Assembly: GCF_900100365.1 (NCBI RefSeq)
Contig: NZ_FNKU01000001.1
Coordinates: forward strand, 5,386,001-5,450,000
DNA from: Pseudomonas cannabina
GTDB lineage: Bacteria > Pseudomonadota > Gammaproteobacteria > Pseudomonadales > Pseudomonadaceae
Direction: 5' to 3'
Length of the DNA: 64,000 nt
In this document: one piece after another, positions 8,483 to 18,182 of the stretch
Position numbering within the stretch: position 1 is the first letter of the stretch
Layout: each line of letters opens with the position of its first letter
The notes under the pieces: generated by a model
Seen by the model: only the letters and a program-made list of their open reading frames with translations
Told to the model about the DNA's origin: nothing
The model's database searches: none
Made by a program: the position numbers and the translations under genes

Positions 8483-9292
8483 TCAGGTGTCCTGATAAGC
8501 CGGGTTTTGTTGGCGTAACTGATTCAGCCGCGCCAGGGTGTCCTGCCGGTAGAACGCTTTGAGCTGTTCGTAGACTGCCGGGTAGCTGTCGTGCAGCAGG
8601 TCAGGGGCGCTGAAAAAGTACTCGCTGTTCACCGCGAAGAACTCGGCCGGGTCTTGTGCGGCGTAGGGATCTATGGCGGTTTCTGCGTCCGGGTCCTGAT
8701 CCGGTTGCCGGTTGAGATCATCGAACGCGCTCTGCATGACCGCGGCCCATTCGGTCACCCGCATGTCGCTGTGCAGCGGCGGCAGGCCGTTGGCGTCGCC
8801 GTTGAGCATGTCGAGTTTGTGCGCCAGTTCGTGGATCACCAGGTTGTAGCCGTCCCAGTCGCCGCTGCTCAGCACGCCCGGCCAAGCCAGAATCACCGGG
8901 CCTTGCAGCCACGCTTCGCCACTGTGTTCGCCGTCCCACTCGTGCTCGACGCCGCTGGCATCGCGATGGCGCTGCGGGCTGAAGAAGTCGTCGGGGTACA
9001 GCACGATTTCATGAAAACCCTGATACCAGTTCAGTTCGCCGAGGCTCAGCAGCGGCAGTTGTGCCTGAGCGGCGAGAAACAGCCGTTGCTCGTCATCCAG
9101 CTCGACGCCCGGTAGCGCACTGAGGTATTTGTCGTTCAGAAACAGCACGCAGGCGTCACGCAATTGCGCGTCCTGCTCGGTGCTCAGGCCGTCAAGGATG
9201 GGCAGACGCTCGCGCACCGTCTGCCACAGCTCGGCAGCAACCGGGTGTCGGGCGAGGGTTCGCCGCCTGCGCCAGTTGCTGAGTGACCACAT
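8483..9292 (-). CDS. mtfA: MtfA-family zinc peptidase
   Basis: The 269-residue protein carries the gluzincin motif HELAHKLD (His154, Glu155, His158) of the MtfA/Mlc-titration-factor family and the family hallmark WPGVLSSGDWDGYNLVIHE just before it. In E. coli MtfA binds the glucose repressor Mlc and has aminopeptidase activity; Pseudomonas lacks that PTS-glucose circuit, so the role here is open. It begins three bases after the DedA gene ends, so the two are likely cotranscribed. Confidence 0.93.
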   Translation of the reverse strand: MWSLSNWRRRRTLARHPVAAELWQTVRERLPILDGLSTEQDAQLRDACVLFLNDKYLSALPGVELDDEQRLFLAAQAQLPLLSLGELNWYQGFHEIVLYPDDFFSPQRHRDASGVEHEWDGEHSGEAWLQGPVILAWPGVLSSGDWDGYNLVIHELAHKLDMLNGDANGLPPLHSDMRVTEWAAVMQSAFDDLNRQPDQDPDAETAIDPYAAQDPAEFFAVNSEYFFSAPDLLHDSYPAVYEQLKAFYRQDTLARLNQLRQQNPAYQDT

Positions 9293-9295
9293 GGC

Positions 9296-9943
9296 TTAGC
9301 GAGCGTCGACCGGCGGCGCGCTGCGGCTGCGCACCACGCCAATGATCATCGGCACCAGCGAGAGCAGGATGATGGCGAGCACCAACAGCGTCAGGTTTTG
9401 CTTGATGAACGGCACGTTGCCGAAGAAGAACCCCAGCGTCACCAGGCTGCCGACCCACAGCACCGAGCCCAGCACACTGAAGCCGACGAAGCGCGGATAG
9501 GACATTCTGCCAACGCCGGCCACGAACGGCGCGAAGGTGCGGATGATTGGCAGAAAGCGCGCCAGCGTCACGGTTTTGCCGCCATGGCGAGCGTAAAAAT
9601 CCTGCGTACGCAACAGGTAGTCGCGGCGGAAGATGCGCGATTTGGGATTACTGAACAGCCTTTCGCCAACCGTGCGGCCGATGACGTAATTGGTGCTGTC
9701 ACCTATGATCGCCGCGAGCATCAGCAGCCCGGCCAGTAGAACCGGGTCCATGCCACCTCCGGCAGCCACAGCGCCAGCGATGAACAGCAGCGAATCGCCC
9801 GGCAGGAACGGCATCACCACCAGCCCGGTCTCGCAGAAAATCACCAGAAACAGGATCGCGTAGACCCAAGGGCCGTAGTTGGTTACCAGCAGGTCGAGGT
9901 AGACGTCGAGATGCAGGATAAGGTCGAGCGGGTTGAATTCCAT
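9296..9943 (-). CDS. DedA-family membrane protein
   Basis: The 215-residue integral membrane protein shows the SNARE-associated/DedA core: FLPGDSLLFIAGAVAAGGGM, then GDSTNYVIGRTVGERLF, and the conserved ARFLPIIRTFAPFVAGVGRM. Several such proteins act as lipid carrier flippases (undecaprenyl phosphate or phospholipid recycling). The frame is open to 10105, but the ATG at 9943 starts in the normal family position (MEFNPLDLILHLDVY). It lies immediately upstream of mtfA. Confidence 0.93.
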   Translation of the reverse strand: MEFNPLDLILHLDVYLDLLVTNYGPWVYAILFLVIFCETGLVVMPFLPGDSLLFIAGAVAAGGGMDPVLLAGLLMLAAIIGDSTNYVIGRTVGERLFSNPKSRIFRRDYLLRTQDFYARHGGKTVTLARFLPIIRTFAPFVAGVGRMSYPRFVGFSVLGSVLWVGSLVTLGFFFGNVPFIKQNLTLLVLAIILLSLVPMIIGVVRSRSAPPVDAR

Positions 9944-10107
9944 TAAAACACCTGAGGCGAGCACCCTGTCCGGGGTCGCATGCGGAAGAAGCGACTGCGC
10001 GGCATTATAGAAGCAGAATGCCTGAAAGAGGTTCCGTAATAATTCGTGAGGGTGTGTGCGGCACGGCCAGATGTGTCTGCCAGTGCCGCGCGTGCCGAGC
10101 CGCATAG

Positions 10108-10566
10108 TCAGTCTGAACTGATCGGCAACACGTAGTTCTTGAACTGAGTGTCTTCCTTGAAACTGATGGACTCATAGACCTTGTGCGCCACCTCGTTGTT
10201 GCTGCTGGTGGACACCCGCAGTCGGACGGCATGGGTCTCCCTGGCCATCTTTTTCGCCTGTTTCATCAGGTGATCGGCGACCAGTTGGCGGCGGGCATCT
10301 TCGGCTACGTAAATATCGTTGAGAATCCACACCCGTTTCAGCGACAGCGACGAGTAGCTCGGATACAACTGGCAGAAACCCAGCAGCCTGCCTTCGTCAT
10401 CATTGGCCAGCGCCAGATAGATGACCGACTCATCGCGACGCAGGCGCTTTTCGAGGAACTCTCGTGAAGAGTCCGGGAACGGCGATTCGCCATAGAACTC
10501 CCGGTATTTGATGAACAGCGGGCAGAGCAGGTCCAGGTGTTCAAGAGTCGCTTGGATGATCCGCAT
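10108..10566 (-). CDS. GNAT-family N-acetyltransferase
   Basis: The 152-residue single-domain acetyltransferase has a conserved acetyl-CoA-binding strand and loop, IYVAEDARRQLVADHLM (about residues 83-101), followed by the beta-bulge region RLRVSTSSNNEVAHKVYESIGF-like sequence ending in the F/Y typical of GNATs. It follows eutC on the same strand after 82 bp. A GNAT also follows eutBC in P. aeruginosa, as far as I recall. Substrate unknown. Confidence 0.88.
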   Translation of the reverse strand: MRIIQATLEHLDLLCPLFIKYREFYGESPFPDSSREFLEKRLRRDESVIYLALANDDEGRLLGFCQLYPSYSSLSLKRVWILNDIYVAEDARRQLVADHLMKQAKKMARETHAVRLRVSTSSNNEVAHKVYESISFKEDTQFKNYVLPISSD

Positions 10567-10648
10567 GGTGTGGCCTCGATTTCCTTATGGGGCTGATGTA
10601 GCGCGCCGGATTGTGACGATCCTGCCCGGCGGTGTTAGAAAGTACAAT

Positions 10649-11512
10649 CTACTGCGGGTCTACCGGGCCGTCGAGCAGGAAGTTGCCGATGTGCTTGTCT
10701 GAATGATCAGCAGCACTGTCGGATTCTATGCTGTTCAGCTCGGCCTCGTCCTTCAGGCTGACCCCGGAAATCTGCCGGCGACAGGCTTCGCGCATCAGGT
10801 AAAGCAGGCGGTGCGCGGCCATAGCGTAGCTCAAGCCTTCAAGGCGCACGTTTGAAATACAATTACGGTGCGCGTCGTTCAGGCCGACTTTAGGGCCATA
10901 GGTGAAGTACAGGCCGAGGCTGTCCGGGGAGCTGAGACCGGGGCGTTCGCCGATCAGAATCACCACCATCTTCGCACCGAGCAGTTCGCCGACTTCATCC
11001 GCCACGGCCACGCGGCCCTGTTCGACCATGATCACTGGCGACAGCGTCCAGCCTTCGGCGCGGGCCTGTTCTTCCAGCCGCGTCAGGAATGGCACGGCAT
11101 GCCGATGGACGGCGAGCGCAGACAGCCCGTCAGCCACGACCACTGCCAGATCGAGCCCGCCCGGATGAGCGGCGGCGTACTCGCGTAATGCCTGCGCCGA
11201 CTCTTCGTTCAGACGTCTGCCCAGATCCGGGCGCTGCAAATAGCTGTGCCGGTCGGCGGCTGCACTGTGCAGCAGCATGCTTTCGCGGCCTTTTTCCGCC
11301 AGTTGCGCGCTGATCGCTGCGTGATCGAACTCAAGGTGTACGGCGTCGCGCGCTTGCGCATGAGCCGCCTGGAAGTCGAGTTGCGCGGCGGTCGGCAGGC
11401 TGGTGCCGGTGCGGCCCAATGCGATACGCGCGGACGTCAGGCGGCGCAGTTCCAGCCAAGGATTGGCGGGCTGGGAGTTGTCTTGTACTTCGTTCATCGG
11501 CTGATCACTCAT
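10649..11512 (-). CDS. eutC: Ethanolamine ammonia-lyase small subunit
   Basis: The 287-residue small subunit of the adenosylcobalamin enzyme that converts ethanolamine to acetaldehyde and ammonia. Diagnostic segments are [34 protein letters not shown] and [20 protein letters not shown]. Its start overlaps the eutB stop (ATGA), so the two subunits are translationally coupled. Unlike enteric bacteria there are no microcompartment shell genes. Confidence 0.97.
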   Translation of the reverse strand: MSDQPMNEVQDNSQPANPWLELRRLTSARIALGRTGTSLPTAAQLDFQAAHAQARDAVHLEFDHAAISAQLAEKGRESMLLHSAAADRHSYLQRPDLGRRLNEESAQALREYAAAHPGGLDLAVVVADGLSALAVHRHAVPFLTRLEEQARAEGWTLSPVIMVEQGRVAVADEVGELLGAKMVVILIGERPGLSSPDSLGLYFTYGPKVGLNDAHRNCISNVRLEGLSYAMAAHRLLYLMREACRRQISGVSLKDEAELNSIESDSAADHSDKHIGNFLLDGPVDPQ

Positions 11513-12903
11513 GCAAGATGCGCCAGTGCCTGACGGAAGGCGGGCGGCAGGCTGTCACCGAAGCGCACATGGCCGTCGGCCTGAGTGAAGATGCCCATTT
11601 TTTCCAGCCAGGCCTCGTATTCCGGTGCCGGGCGCAGGCCCAGGGTTTGCCGGGCGTACAGCGCGTCGTGGAACGAGGTGGTCTGGTAATTGAGCATGAT
11701 GTCGTCGGAACCGGGGATGCCCATGATGAAGTTGATCCCGGCGACGCCCAACAGCGTCAGCAGGGTGTCCATGTCGTCTTGGTCGGCTTCGGCATGATTG
11801 GTGTAGCAGATGTCACAGCCCATCGGCACGCCCAGCAACTTGCCGCAAAAGTGATCCTCCAGACCGGCGCGGATAATCTGCTTGCCGTTGTACAGGTACT
11901 CCGGGCCGATGAAGCCGACCACGGTGTTGACCAGAAACGGATTGAAATGCCGGGCGACAGCGTAGGCGCGGGTTTCGCAGGTCTGCTGGTCGACGCCGTG
12001 GTGCGCATTGGCCGATAGCGCGCTGCCTTGCCCGGTTTCGAAGTACATGAGGTTTTTCCCCAGGGTGCCCCGGTTCAGGCTCAAGCCTGCTTCGTAACCT
12101 TCCTGCAGCAACTTGAGGCTGATGCCGAAGCTGGCGTTGGCGGCCTCTGTGCCGGTAATCGACTGGAACACCAGATCGACCGGCACGCCGCGATTGATGA
12201 CTTCGATGGAGGTGGTGACATGGGTCAGCACGCAGGATTGGGTCGGGATTTCGTAGCGTTGGACGATGGCGTCGAGCATTTCCAGCAGGGCGACGATGCT
12301 TGAAGTGCTGTCGGTGGCCGGGTTGATGCCGATCATGGCATCGCCGTTACCGTACAGCAGGCCATCGAGCACGCTAGCGGCGATGCCGGACGGGTCGTCG
12401 GTCGGATGGTTGGGTTGCAGGCGGGTCGACAGGCGACCGCGCAGGCCCATAGTGTTGCGAAAGCGCGTGACGACGCGGATCTTCTGCGCTACGAGGATCA
12501 GATCCTGCACGCGCATGATCTTCGACACTGCGGCGGCCATTTCCGGCGTCAGGCCGGGGGCCAGTGCGCGCAGGGCTGTTTCGTCGGCCTGGTCGCTGAG
12601 CAGCCAGTCCCGGAAACCGCCGACGGTCAGGTGGCTGACCGGTGCGAAAGCCAGTTTGTCGTGGGTGTCGATGATCAGGCGGGTGACTTCGTCCTGTTCG
12701 TAAGGGATCAGTACTTCTTCGAGAAAGTGCTTGAGCGGAATATTCGCCAGCGCCATCTGCGCGGCAACCCGCTCTGCATCGTTTTGCGCCGCGACTTCGG
12801 CCAGATAATCGCCGGAGCGTGCAGGGCTGGCCTTGGCCATGACTTCTTTGAGGCTGTCGAAGCGGTATGTCTGCGCACCGACAGAATGGGAAAAGCTCGC
12901 CAT
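11509..12903 (-). CDS. eutB: Ethanolamine ammonia-lyase large subunit
   Basis: The 464-residue catalytic TIM-barrel subunit. Recognisable blocks include [57 protein letters not shown] and [20 protein letters not shown], which line the substrate and cobalamin pockets in EutB. Together with eutC and the aldehyde dehydrogenase at 13262-14782 it would route ethanolamine via acetaldehyde to acetate/acetyl-CoA. No ethanolamine permease or reactivase gene is seen next to it. Confidence 0.98.
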   Translation of the reverse strand: MASFSHSVGAQTYRFDSLKEVMAKASPARSGDYLAEVAAQNDAERVAAQMALANIPLKHFLEEVLIPYEQDEVTRLIIDTHDKLAFAPVSHLTVGGFRDWLLSDQADETALRALAPGLTPEMAAAVSKIMRVQDLILVAQKIRVVTRFRNTMGLRGRLSTRLQPNHPTDDPSGIAASVLDGLLYGNGDAMIGINPATDSTSSIVALLEMLDAIVQRYEIPTQSCVLTHVTTSIEVINRGVPVDLVFQSITGTEAANASFGISLKLLQEGYEAGLSLNRGTLGKNLMYFETGQGSALSANAHHGVDQQTCETRAYAVARHFNPFLVNTVVGFIGPEYLYNGKQIIRAGLEDHFCGKLLGVPMGCDICYTNHAEADQDDMDTLLTLLGVAGINFIMGIPGSDDIMLNYQTTSFHDALYARQTLGLRPAPEYEAWLEKMGIFTQADGHVRFGDSLPPAFRQALAHLA

Positions 12904-13130
12904 ACAGATTCTCCATGACGTCGCGCTGTTCGCGTCGGACGTAGTCTTTCGGCCAAACCGGTGACGTCTCGGTTCAAACGACTGTGGGAAGCGATGTAAG
13001 CAATTAATACTCCATCCCGACCGGGAGTGCGAGTTTGCAGGCGTAAGCAGATGAGTGCTGGGCGGGATGCATCACGCCAGAGCGTTAAGCCGGGGCGTGA
13101 TGCACAGGGTTGGTGCGTGGTGTGTTTCTA

Positions 13131-13222
13131 GTGTGGGAGCGAACTTGTTCGCGAAAGGGCCGGTACATTCTCCGAAAAGTATCGTCTGAACTACCGTCTT
13201 CGCGGACAAGTCCGCTCCCACA
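13131..13222. repeat. REPIN (paired REP palindromes)
   Basis: Two inverted REP sequences (TGGGAGCGAACTTGTTCGCG on the left and CGCGGACAAGTCCGCTCCCA on the right) flank a short spacer. This is the REPIN arrangement common in Pseudomonas. It lies in the 358-bp gap 12904-13261 between eutB and the aldehyde dehydrogenase, which otherwise contains no gene. In P. aeruginosa an ethanolamine permease gene occupies this place. Confidence 0.85.
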
Positions 13223-13261
13223 GGGGGGGCGTGTTCCAACTTGAGCAGGGGACCTGAATAC

Positions 13262-14782
13262 CTAGAAAAAACCCAACGGATTCGTGTCGTAGCTCACCAG
13301 CAGGTTTTTGGTCTGTTGGTAATGCTCCAGCGCGATTTTGTGGGTTTCGCGGCCGACGCCGGATTTCTTGTAACCACCGAACGCAGCATGCGCCGGGTAC
13401 AGGTGGTAGCAGTTGGTCCAGACTCGCCCGGCCTTGATCGCCCGGCCCACGCGGTAGGCGCGGTTGATGTCGCGGGTCCACAGGCCTGCGCCCAGGCCGA
13501 ACTCGGTGTCATTGGCAATCGCCACGGCTTCGGCTTCGTCCTTGAAGGTCGTGACGCTGACCACCGGGCCGAAGATTTCTTCCTGAAACACGCGCATCTT
13601 GTTGTTGCCTTTGAGCAGCGTCGGCTGGATGTAGTAGCCCGTCGACAGATCGCCTTCCAGCTTCTCGACCTTGCCGCCGGTCAGCAGTTCGGCGCCTTCG
13701 CCCTTGGCGATGTCGAGATACGAGAGAATCTTGTCGAACTGTTGCTCGGACGCCTGAGCGCCGACCATGGTGTCGGTGTCCAGCGGGTCGCCGCGCTTGA
13801 TCTTCTCGACCTTGCGCAGCACTGCTTCCATGAATTGTGGGTAAATCGATTCCTGCACCAGCGCGCGGGACGGGCAGGTGCAGACTTCGCCCTGATTGAA
13901 GAATGCCAGCACCAGGCCTTCGGCAGCTTTGTCGATAAACTCCGGCTCGGCGCTCATGATGTCTTCGAAGAAGATATTCGGCGACTTGCCGCCCAGCTCC
14001 ACGGTAGACGGAATGATGTTGTCCGCCGCCAGTTTCATGATGTGCGAGCCAACCGGTGTCGAGCCGGTGAACGCGATTTTGGCGATGCGCTTGCTGCTGG
14101 CCAGCGCTTCACCGGCTTCGCGGCCGTAACCTTGCACGATGTTCAGCACGCCGGCAGGCAACAGGTCGCCGATCAGTTCGATCAGCACGCTGATCCCCAG
14201 CGGCGTCTGCTCGGCAGGTTTGAGCACGATGCAGTTACCGGCAGCCAGCGCCGGGGCGAGCTTCCAGGCGGCCATCAGGATCGGGAAGTTCCACGGGATG
14301 ATCTGTCCGACCACGCCCAGCGGCTCGTGAATGTGATACGCCACGGTGTTGCCGTCGATCTCGGCAGCGCTGCCTTCCTGGGCGCGCAACACGCCAGCGA
14401 AGTAGCGGAAGTGGTCAGCGGCCAGCGGGATGTCGGCGTTCAGGGTTTCGCGAATCGCCTTGCCGTTGTCCCAGGTTTCAGTGACGGCCAGCACTTCCAG
14501 ATTGGCTTCGATGCGGTCGGCGATTTTCAGCAGGACCAGCGAGCGCGCCTGCACCGAGGTCGAGCCCCAGGCAGCAGCGGCTGCGTGGGCAGCGTCGAGC
14601 GCTTTTTCGATGTCTTCGGCGGTAGAACGCGGGAATTCGGCGATGGCCTTGCCGTTGACCGGTGAGGTGTTGGTGAAATACTGGCCTTTGACCGGAGCGA
14701 CGAACTCGCCGCCAATATAGTTACCGTAGCGTTCCTTGAAGTTGACGATAGCGCCTTCGGTACCGGGATGAGCGTAACGCAT
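13262..14782 (-). CDS. exaC: NAD-dependent aldehyde dehydrogenase (acetaldehyde type)
   Basis: This 506-residue ALDH-superfamily enzyme has the expected order: [20 protein letters not shown] (cofactor entry), [15 protein letters not shown] (NAD-binding turn), [10 protein letters not shown] (general base Glu), [13 protein letters not shown] (nucleophile Cys), and a C-terminal [11 protein letters not shown]. It is closest in my recognition to the ExaC/AldB acetaldehyde group. Position next to eutBC implies oxidation of the acetaldehyde formed from ethanolamine, although it could also serve ethanol oxidation. The gene is separated from eutB by a REPIN, so cotranscription is uncertain. Confidence 0.92.
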   Translation of the reverse strand: MRYAHPGTEGAIVNFKERYGNYIGGEFVAPVKGQYFTNTSPVNGKAIAEFPRSTAEDIEKALDAAHAAAAAWGSTSVQARSLVLLKIADRIEANLEVLAVTETWDNGKAIRETLNADIPLAADHFRYFAGVLRAQEGSAAEIDGNTVAYHIHEPLGVVGQIIPWNFPILMAAWKLAPALAAGNCIVLKPAEQTPLGISVLIELIGDLLPAGVLNIVQGYGREAGEALASSKRIAKIAFTGSTPVGSHIMKLAADNIIPSTVELGGKSPNIFFEDIMSAEPEFIDKAAEGLVLAFFNQGEVCTCPSRALVQESIYPQFMEAVLRKVEKIKRGDPLDTDTMVGAQASEQQFDKILSYLDIAKGEGAELLTGGKVEKLEGDLSTGYYIQPTLLKGNNKMRVFQEEIFGPVVSVTTFKDEAEAVAIANDTEFGLGAGLWTRDINRAYRVGRAIKAGRVWTNCYHLYPAHAAFGGYKKSGVGRETHKIALEHYQQTKNLLVSYDTNPLGFF

Positions 14783-15006
14783 GGTATGTCTCCTGGTTCT
14801 TGTTGTGAGGGAGTCTGTGTCGATTCTGCAGTCGGGTATTGGCAGGAAGCTTTCAAGAGTAGGCTATTTGCAGGATGCCGTGGCTAGGACTTTAGGCTTA
14901 TCTGCCGGGCATTGAAATGCTTCGCGCGCGCGACGTGTCGGACAAACTCAGGGTGCCATTTCAGCGTCCCTACGTTAACCTGCGTGGACGTTCTGAGAGG
15001 TTGGTC

Positions 15007-16356
15007 ATGCACATTCATATCCTTGGTATCTGCGGCACGTTCATGGGTTCGCTGGCGGTGCTCGCCAAAGAGTTGGGGCATCGGGTCACGGGTTCTGATG
15101 CCAATGTCTATCCGCCAATGAGCACCCAGTTGCAGGCGCAGGGCATCGAGCTGACCCAAGGCTACGACCCTGTGCAACTGATCCCTGCGCCGGATCTGGT
15201 CGTGGTCGGCAACGCGTTGTCGCGTGGCAACCCGGCGGTTGAATATGTCCTGAACAATGGTTTGCCGTATGTGTCCGGCCCGCAGTGGCTGGCAGACCAC
15301 GTGCTGCAAGGTCGCTGGGTGTTAGCGGTGGCCGGTACGCACGGCAAGACCACCAGCAGCAGCATGCTGGCCTGGGTACTGGAACACGCTGGCATGAGCC
15401 CCGGTTTTCTGATCGGCGGCATCCCGCAGAATTTCGCCGTGTCGGCGCGTCTGGGTGAGACTCCGTTCTTTGTGGTGGAAGCCGACGAATACGACAGCGC
15501 CTTCTTCGACAAACGCTCCAAGTTCGTCCACTACCGCCCGCGCACCGCGATTCTCAATAACCTTGAGTTCGATCACGCCGACATCTTCCCCGATCTGCCC
15601 GCCATCGAACGCCAGTTTCACCATCTGGTGCGCACCATTCCGAGCGAAGGCCTGGTGATTCATCCGACCACCGAGCCGGCGCTCACGCGCGTGATCAAAA
15701 TGGGCTGCTGGACGCCTGTGCAAACCACCGGGCAGGGCGGCCAGTGGCAGGCGCGGTTGTTGAGTGAAGACGGTTCGCGCTTTGAAGTGCTGTTCGAGGG
15801 CGAGCTTCAAGGCGCGGTCGAGTGGGACATGACCGGTCAGCATAACGTCGCCAACGCACTGGCCACATTGGCGGCGGCGCGCCACGTTGGCGTTGTGCCG
15901 TTGCTGGGCGTGCAGGCCTTGAGCGCCTTCAAGAGCGTCAAGCGGCGCATGGAGAAGGTTGCCGAGGTGCGCGGCATCACCCTTTATGACGATTTCGCTC
16001 ACCACCCGACGGCGATTGCCACCACGTTGGATGGCTTGCGCAAAAAGGTCGGTGATGCGCCGATCATTGCCGTGGTCGAACCGCGCTCCAACTCCATGAA
16101 GCTCGGCGCACACCGCGACGGTCTGCGGGAAAGCGTGAAGGATGCCGATCAGGTGGTCTGGTACGCGCCGCCCAACCTGGGCTGGGACCTTGCTGCGACC
16201 GTGGCCGGAGGTTCGGTGCCGTTGGCGGTGTGCGACTCGCTCGAGGCCATCATCGCCCATGTTCAACACCTGGCGCAGCCCGGCACGCACATCGTCATCA
16301 TGAGCAACGGTGGTTTCGGCGGTCTGCATGGCAAGCTGGCGGAGGCACTGAAATGA
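15007..16356 (+). CDS. mpl: UDP-MurNAc:L-Ala-gamma-D-Glu-meso-DAP ligase (murein peptide ligase)
   Basis: The 449-residue Mur-ligase family enzyme reattaches recycled murein tripeptide to UDP-MurNAc in the cytoplasm. It begins with the UDP-binding Rossmann motif [14 protein letters not shown], has the ATP P-loop AGTHGKTT (residues 109-116), and shows [16 protein letters not shown] and [11 protein letters not shown], typical of Mpl. The frame is open upstream to 14917 but the ATG at 15007 starts exactly at the family N terminus. It overlaps ubiX by ATGA. Confidence 0.98.
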   Translation: MHIHILGICGTFMGSLAVLAKELGHRVTGSDANVYPPMSTQLQAQGIELTQGYDPVQLIPAPDLVVVGNALSRGNPAVEYVLNNGLPYVSGPQWLADHVLQGRWVLAVAGTHGKTTSSSMLAWVLEHAGMSPGFLIGGIPQNFAVSARLGETPFFVVEADEYDSAFFDKRSKFVHYRPRTAILNNLEFDHADIFPDLPAIERQFHHLVRTIPSEGLVIHPTTEPALTRVIKMGCWTPVQTTGQGGQWQARLLSEDGSRFEVLFEGELQGAVEWDMTGQHNVANALATLAAARHVGVVPLLGVQALSAFKSVKRRMEKVAEVRGITLYDDFAHHPTAIATTLDGLRKKVGDAPIIAVVEPRSNSMKLGAHRDGLRESVKDADQVVWYAPPNLGWDLAATVAGGSVPLAVCDSLEAIIAHVQHLAQPGTHIVIMSNGGFGGLHGKLAEALK

Positions 16357-16982
16357 GCGGTCCAGATCGCGTTACGGTGGCGATGACCGGTGCATCAGGC
16401 GCGCAATATGGCCTGCGGCTGCTGGATTGTCTGGTGCGTGAAGAGCGCGAGGTGCATTTTCTGATCTCCAAGGCCGCGCAACTGGTGATGGCTACCGAGA
16501 CCGATGTGCGGCTGCCGCCCAAGCCAATGATGATGCAGGCCTTTCTGACGGAATACACTGGCGCGTCGGCCGGGCAGATTCGGGTCTACGGCCGCGACGA
16601 CTGGATGTCGCCGGTGGCCTCGGGCTCGGGCTCGCCGAGTGCGATGGTTGTGGTGCCGTGTTCCACTGGCTCGCTGTCGGCGATTGCCACCGGCGCCTGT
16701 AATAACCTGATCGAACGCGCTGCCGACGTGACGTTGAAAGAGCGCCGGCAGTTGATTCTGGTGCCCCGCGAGGCGCCGTTTTCCAGTATTCATCTGGAGA
16801 ACATGCTCAAGCTGTCGAACATGGGAGCGGTAATTCTGCCGGCGTCGCCGGGCTTTTATCATCAGCCGCAGACCATCGACGACCTCGTGGATTTTGTGGT
16901 TGCGCGAATTCTCAATCTGCTGAACATCCCTCAGGACATGCTGCCGCGTTGGGGCGAGCATCACATTGGTGGCGATGAATAA
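16353..16982 (+). CDS. ubiX: Flavin prenyltransferase UbiX
   Basis: The 209-residue enzyme prenylates FMN to make the cofactor of the UbiD decarboxylase, needed for ubiquinone synthesis. Diagnostic sequences are [16 protein letters not shown] near the N terminus, [21 protein letters not shown], and [18 protein letters not shown]. The chosen ATG (16353) overlaps the mpl stop; the same mpl-ubiX order is found in other Pseudomonas. It overlaps the next small lipoprotein gene. Confidence 0.97.
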   Translation: MSGPDRVTVAMTGASGAQYGLRLLDCLVREEREVHFLISKAAQLVMATETDVRLPPKPMMMQAFLTEYTGASAGQIRVYGRDDWMSPVASGSGSPSAMVVVPCSTGSLSAIATGACNNLIERAADVTLKERRQLILVPREAPFSSIHLENMLKLSNMGAVILPASPGFYHQPQTIDDLVDFVVARILNLLNIPQDMLPRWGEHHIGGDE

Positions 16983-17259
16983 GCTGATGGTGATAGCGCT
17001 GGCGCTGGTCATGACCGGCTGCGCGACCGCGCGTACGCTTGACGCGGCTAAGCCCGGCGCGCCCGTGGTGTATGCCGGCACACGGCTGAATATGTACGCC
17101 TTGCAGGGCGGTTGCTGTGCCGCAGACCGGTTTGGCGCAGAAGCCCCAAGCTATCCTGGCCTTGACCTGCCGGGCAGCGCGCTGCTCGACACCTTGTTGT
17201 TGCCGCTGTCGTTGCTGACCGCGGCTGGGGTGGGGGTTCGGGCTACGGGCGGTCTTTAG
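16975..17259 (+). CDS. YceK/YidQ-like small lipoprotein
   Basis: The 94-residue protein has a lipoprotein signal ending MTGC (Cys16) and the pattern [14 protein letters not shown] followed by [21 protein letters not shown], typical of YceK/YidQ-like (DUF1375) lipoproteins. The ATG at 16975 overlaps the ubiX stop by eight bases; a TTG at 16966 in frame is an alternative. It is likely the last gene of the mpl-ubiX operon. Function unknown. Confidence 0.85.
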   Translation: MNKLMVIALALVMTGCATARTLDAAKPGAPVVYAGTRLNMYALQGGCCAADRFGAEAPSYPGLDLPGSALLDTLLLPLSLLTAAGVGVRATGGL

Positions 17260-17320
17260 GGGTATTGAAGATCGTGCCAATGCTCCGCGTCATAGATAAG
17301 TCCCGATGACCGCCGAGAGC

Positions 17321-17484
17321 GGGGCTTCTGCCCGGAGGGCGTAGGAGCTTTCGGAGTTTACGACGGCTGCGATGGGCTGCGAAGCGGGCCTGAAACTGGT
17401 GGATTTGGTGGTGTCTGGTGGACCGAGGCGACCGGCTTTGCTGCCGGTTCCCGGCAGTTCGCGGACAAGCGAAGCGTCGCTCGG
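17321..17484 (+). repeat. Dispersed repeat, family B, copy 1
   Basis: This is one of three related intergenic copies in the window (others 23079-23246 and, inverted, 33834-33987). It starts with GGGCTTCTGCCCGGAGGGCG, passes through CGATGGGCTGCGAAGCGG and GGTGTCTGGTG, and ends in GCTGCCGGTTCCCGGCAG plus a REP half-site TTCGCGGACAAGCGAAGCG. No ORF is conserved between the copies. Confidence 0.75.
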
Positions 17485-17513
17485 CCCGTGTCCTTCGGGC
17501 GTTTGCCGCTCGT

Positions 17514-18155
17514 TTACTTCCCCAACTTGCGCAATTCATCCGATTCGACGATCCGGTCGCCATTCTGCTCTTCCAGCGCCAGGCGCCACAGGGCGCGGGC
17601 CAGTTGGCAGGCTTCGATGGCGCCGTATTTGCCGGGGATCAGTTTGGCGATCGGCGCAGCCAGTTGTTCGACCCAACGGGTTTCAGTGCGGCTGCCGACC
17701 AGCAGGGAAGGGCGGGCGATGGTCAGTTGTGGCCAGCCTTGCGCACGCAGCGCCAGCTCCATTTCGCCCTTGATGCGATTGTAGAAGGTGCTGGACTTGG
17801 GGTCTGCACCGATGGCGCTGATGACCAGCAAATGACGAGCGCCCAGTTCACGGGCACGGCGGGCGAAGGCGAGCACCATGTCCAGATCGACGGCCTTGAA
17901 GGCGTCCTGCGAACCGGCCTGCTTGATTGTGGTGCCCAAGCAGCAGAACGCGATGTCCACCCGGCCCTCCAGCGTTGGCAGCAGGGTGAGCAAATCGCCA
18001 ATCGGATTTTCAAGGTGCGGGTGTTCCGCTAGCGGCCTGCGGGTCGGCGCGAGCACGCGGTTGACGGTCGGCTCATTGAGCAGGCGGTCCAGCAAATGCT
18101 CGCCCGTCAGGCCAGTGGCTCCTGCAAGCAGGATGTGTTGCGGCGTTAAATACAT
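17514..18155 (-). CDS. NAD(P)-binding atypical SDR (HTATIP2-like)
   Basis: The 213-residue Rossmann protein has the N-terminal dinucleotide motif GATGLTG (residues 12-18), the [20 protein letters not shown] and [25 protein letters not shown] blocks, and RPSLLVGSR. These are characteristic of the bacterial HTATIP2/YwnB-like atypical SDRs. The active-site YNRIKGE provides the Tyr and Lys. Substrate unknown. It is separated from the MORN lipoprotein gene upstream by 27 bp, so it may be cotranscribed with it. Confidence 0.85.
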   Translation of the reverse strand: MYLTPQHILLAGATGLTGEHLLDRLLNEPTVNRVLAPTRRPLAEHPHLENPIGDLLTLLPTLEGRVDIAFCCLGTTIKQAGSQDAFKAVDLDMVLAFARRARELGARHLLVISAIGADPKSSTFYNRIKGEMELALRAQGWPQLTIARPSLLVGSRTETRWVEQLAAPIAKLIPGKYGAIEACQLARALWRLALEEQNGDRIVESDELRKLGK

Positions 18156-18182
18156 AATCCTTCTCCTTGATACTTACTTAGC

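Noticed and set aside
13241..14665. 474-codon ORF on the plus strand opposite the aldehyde dehydrogenase
   Set aside because: It is an antisense shadow of a well-conserved gene; the product is His/Arg/Val/Gln-rich with no family pattern, as expected from opposite-strand GC-rich codons.
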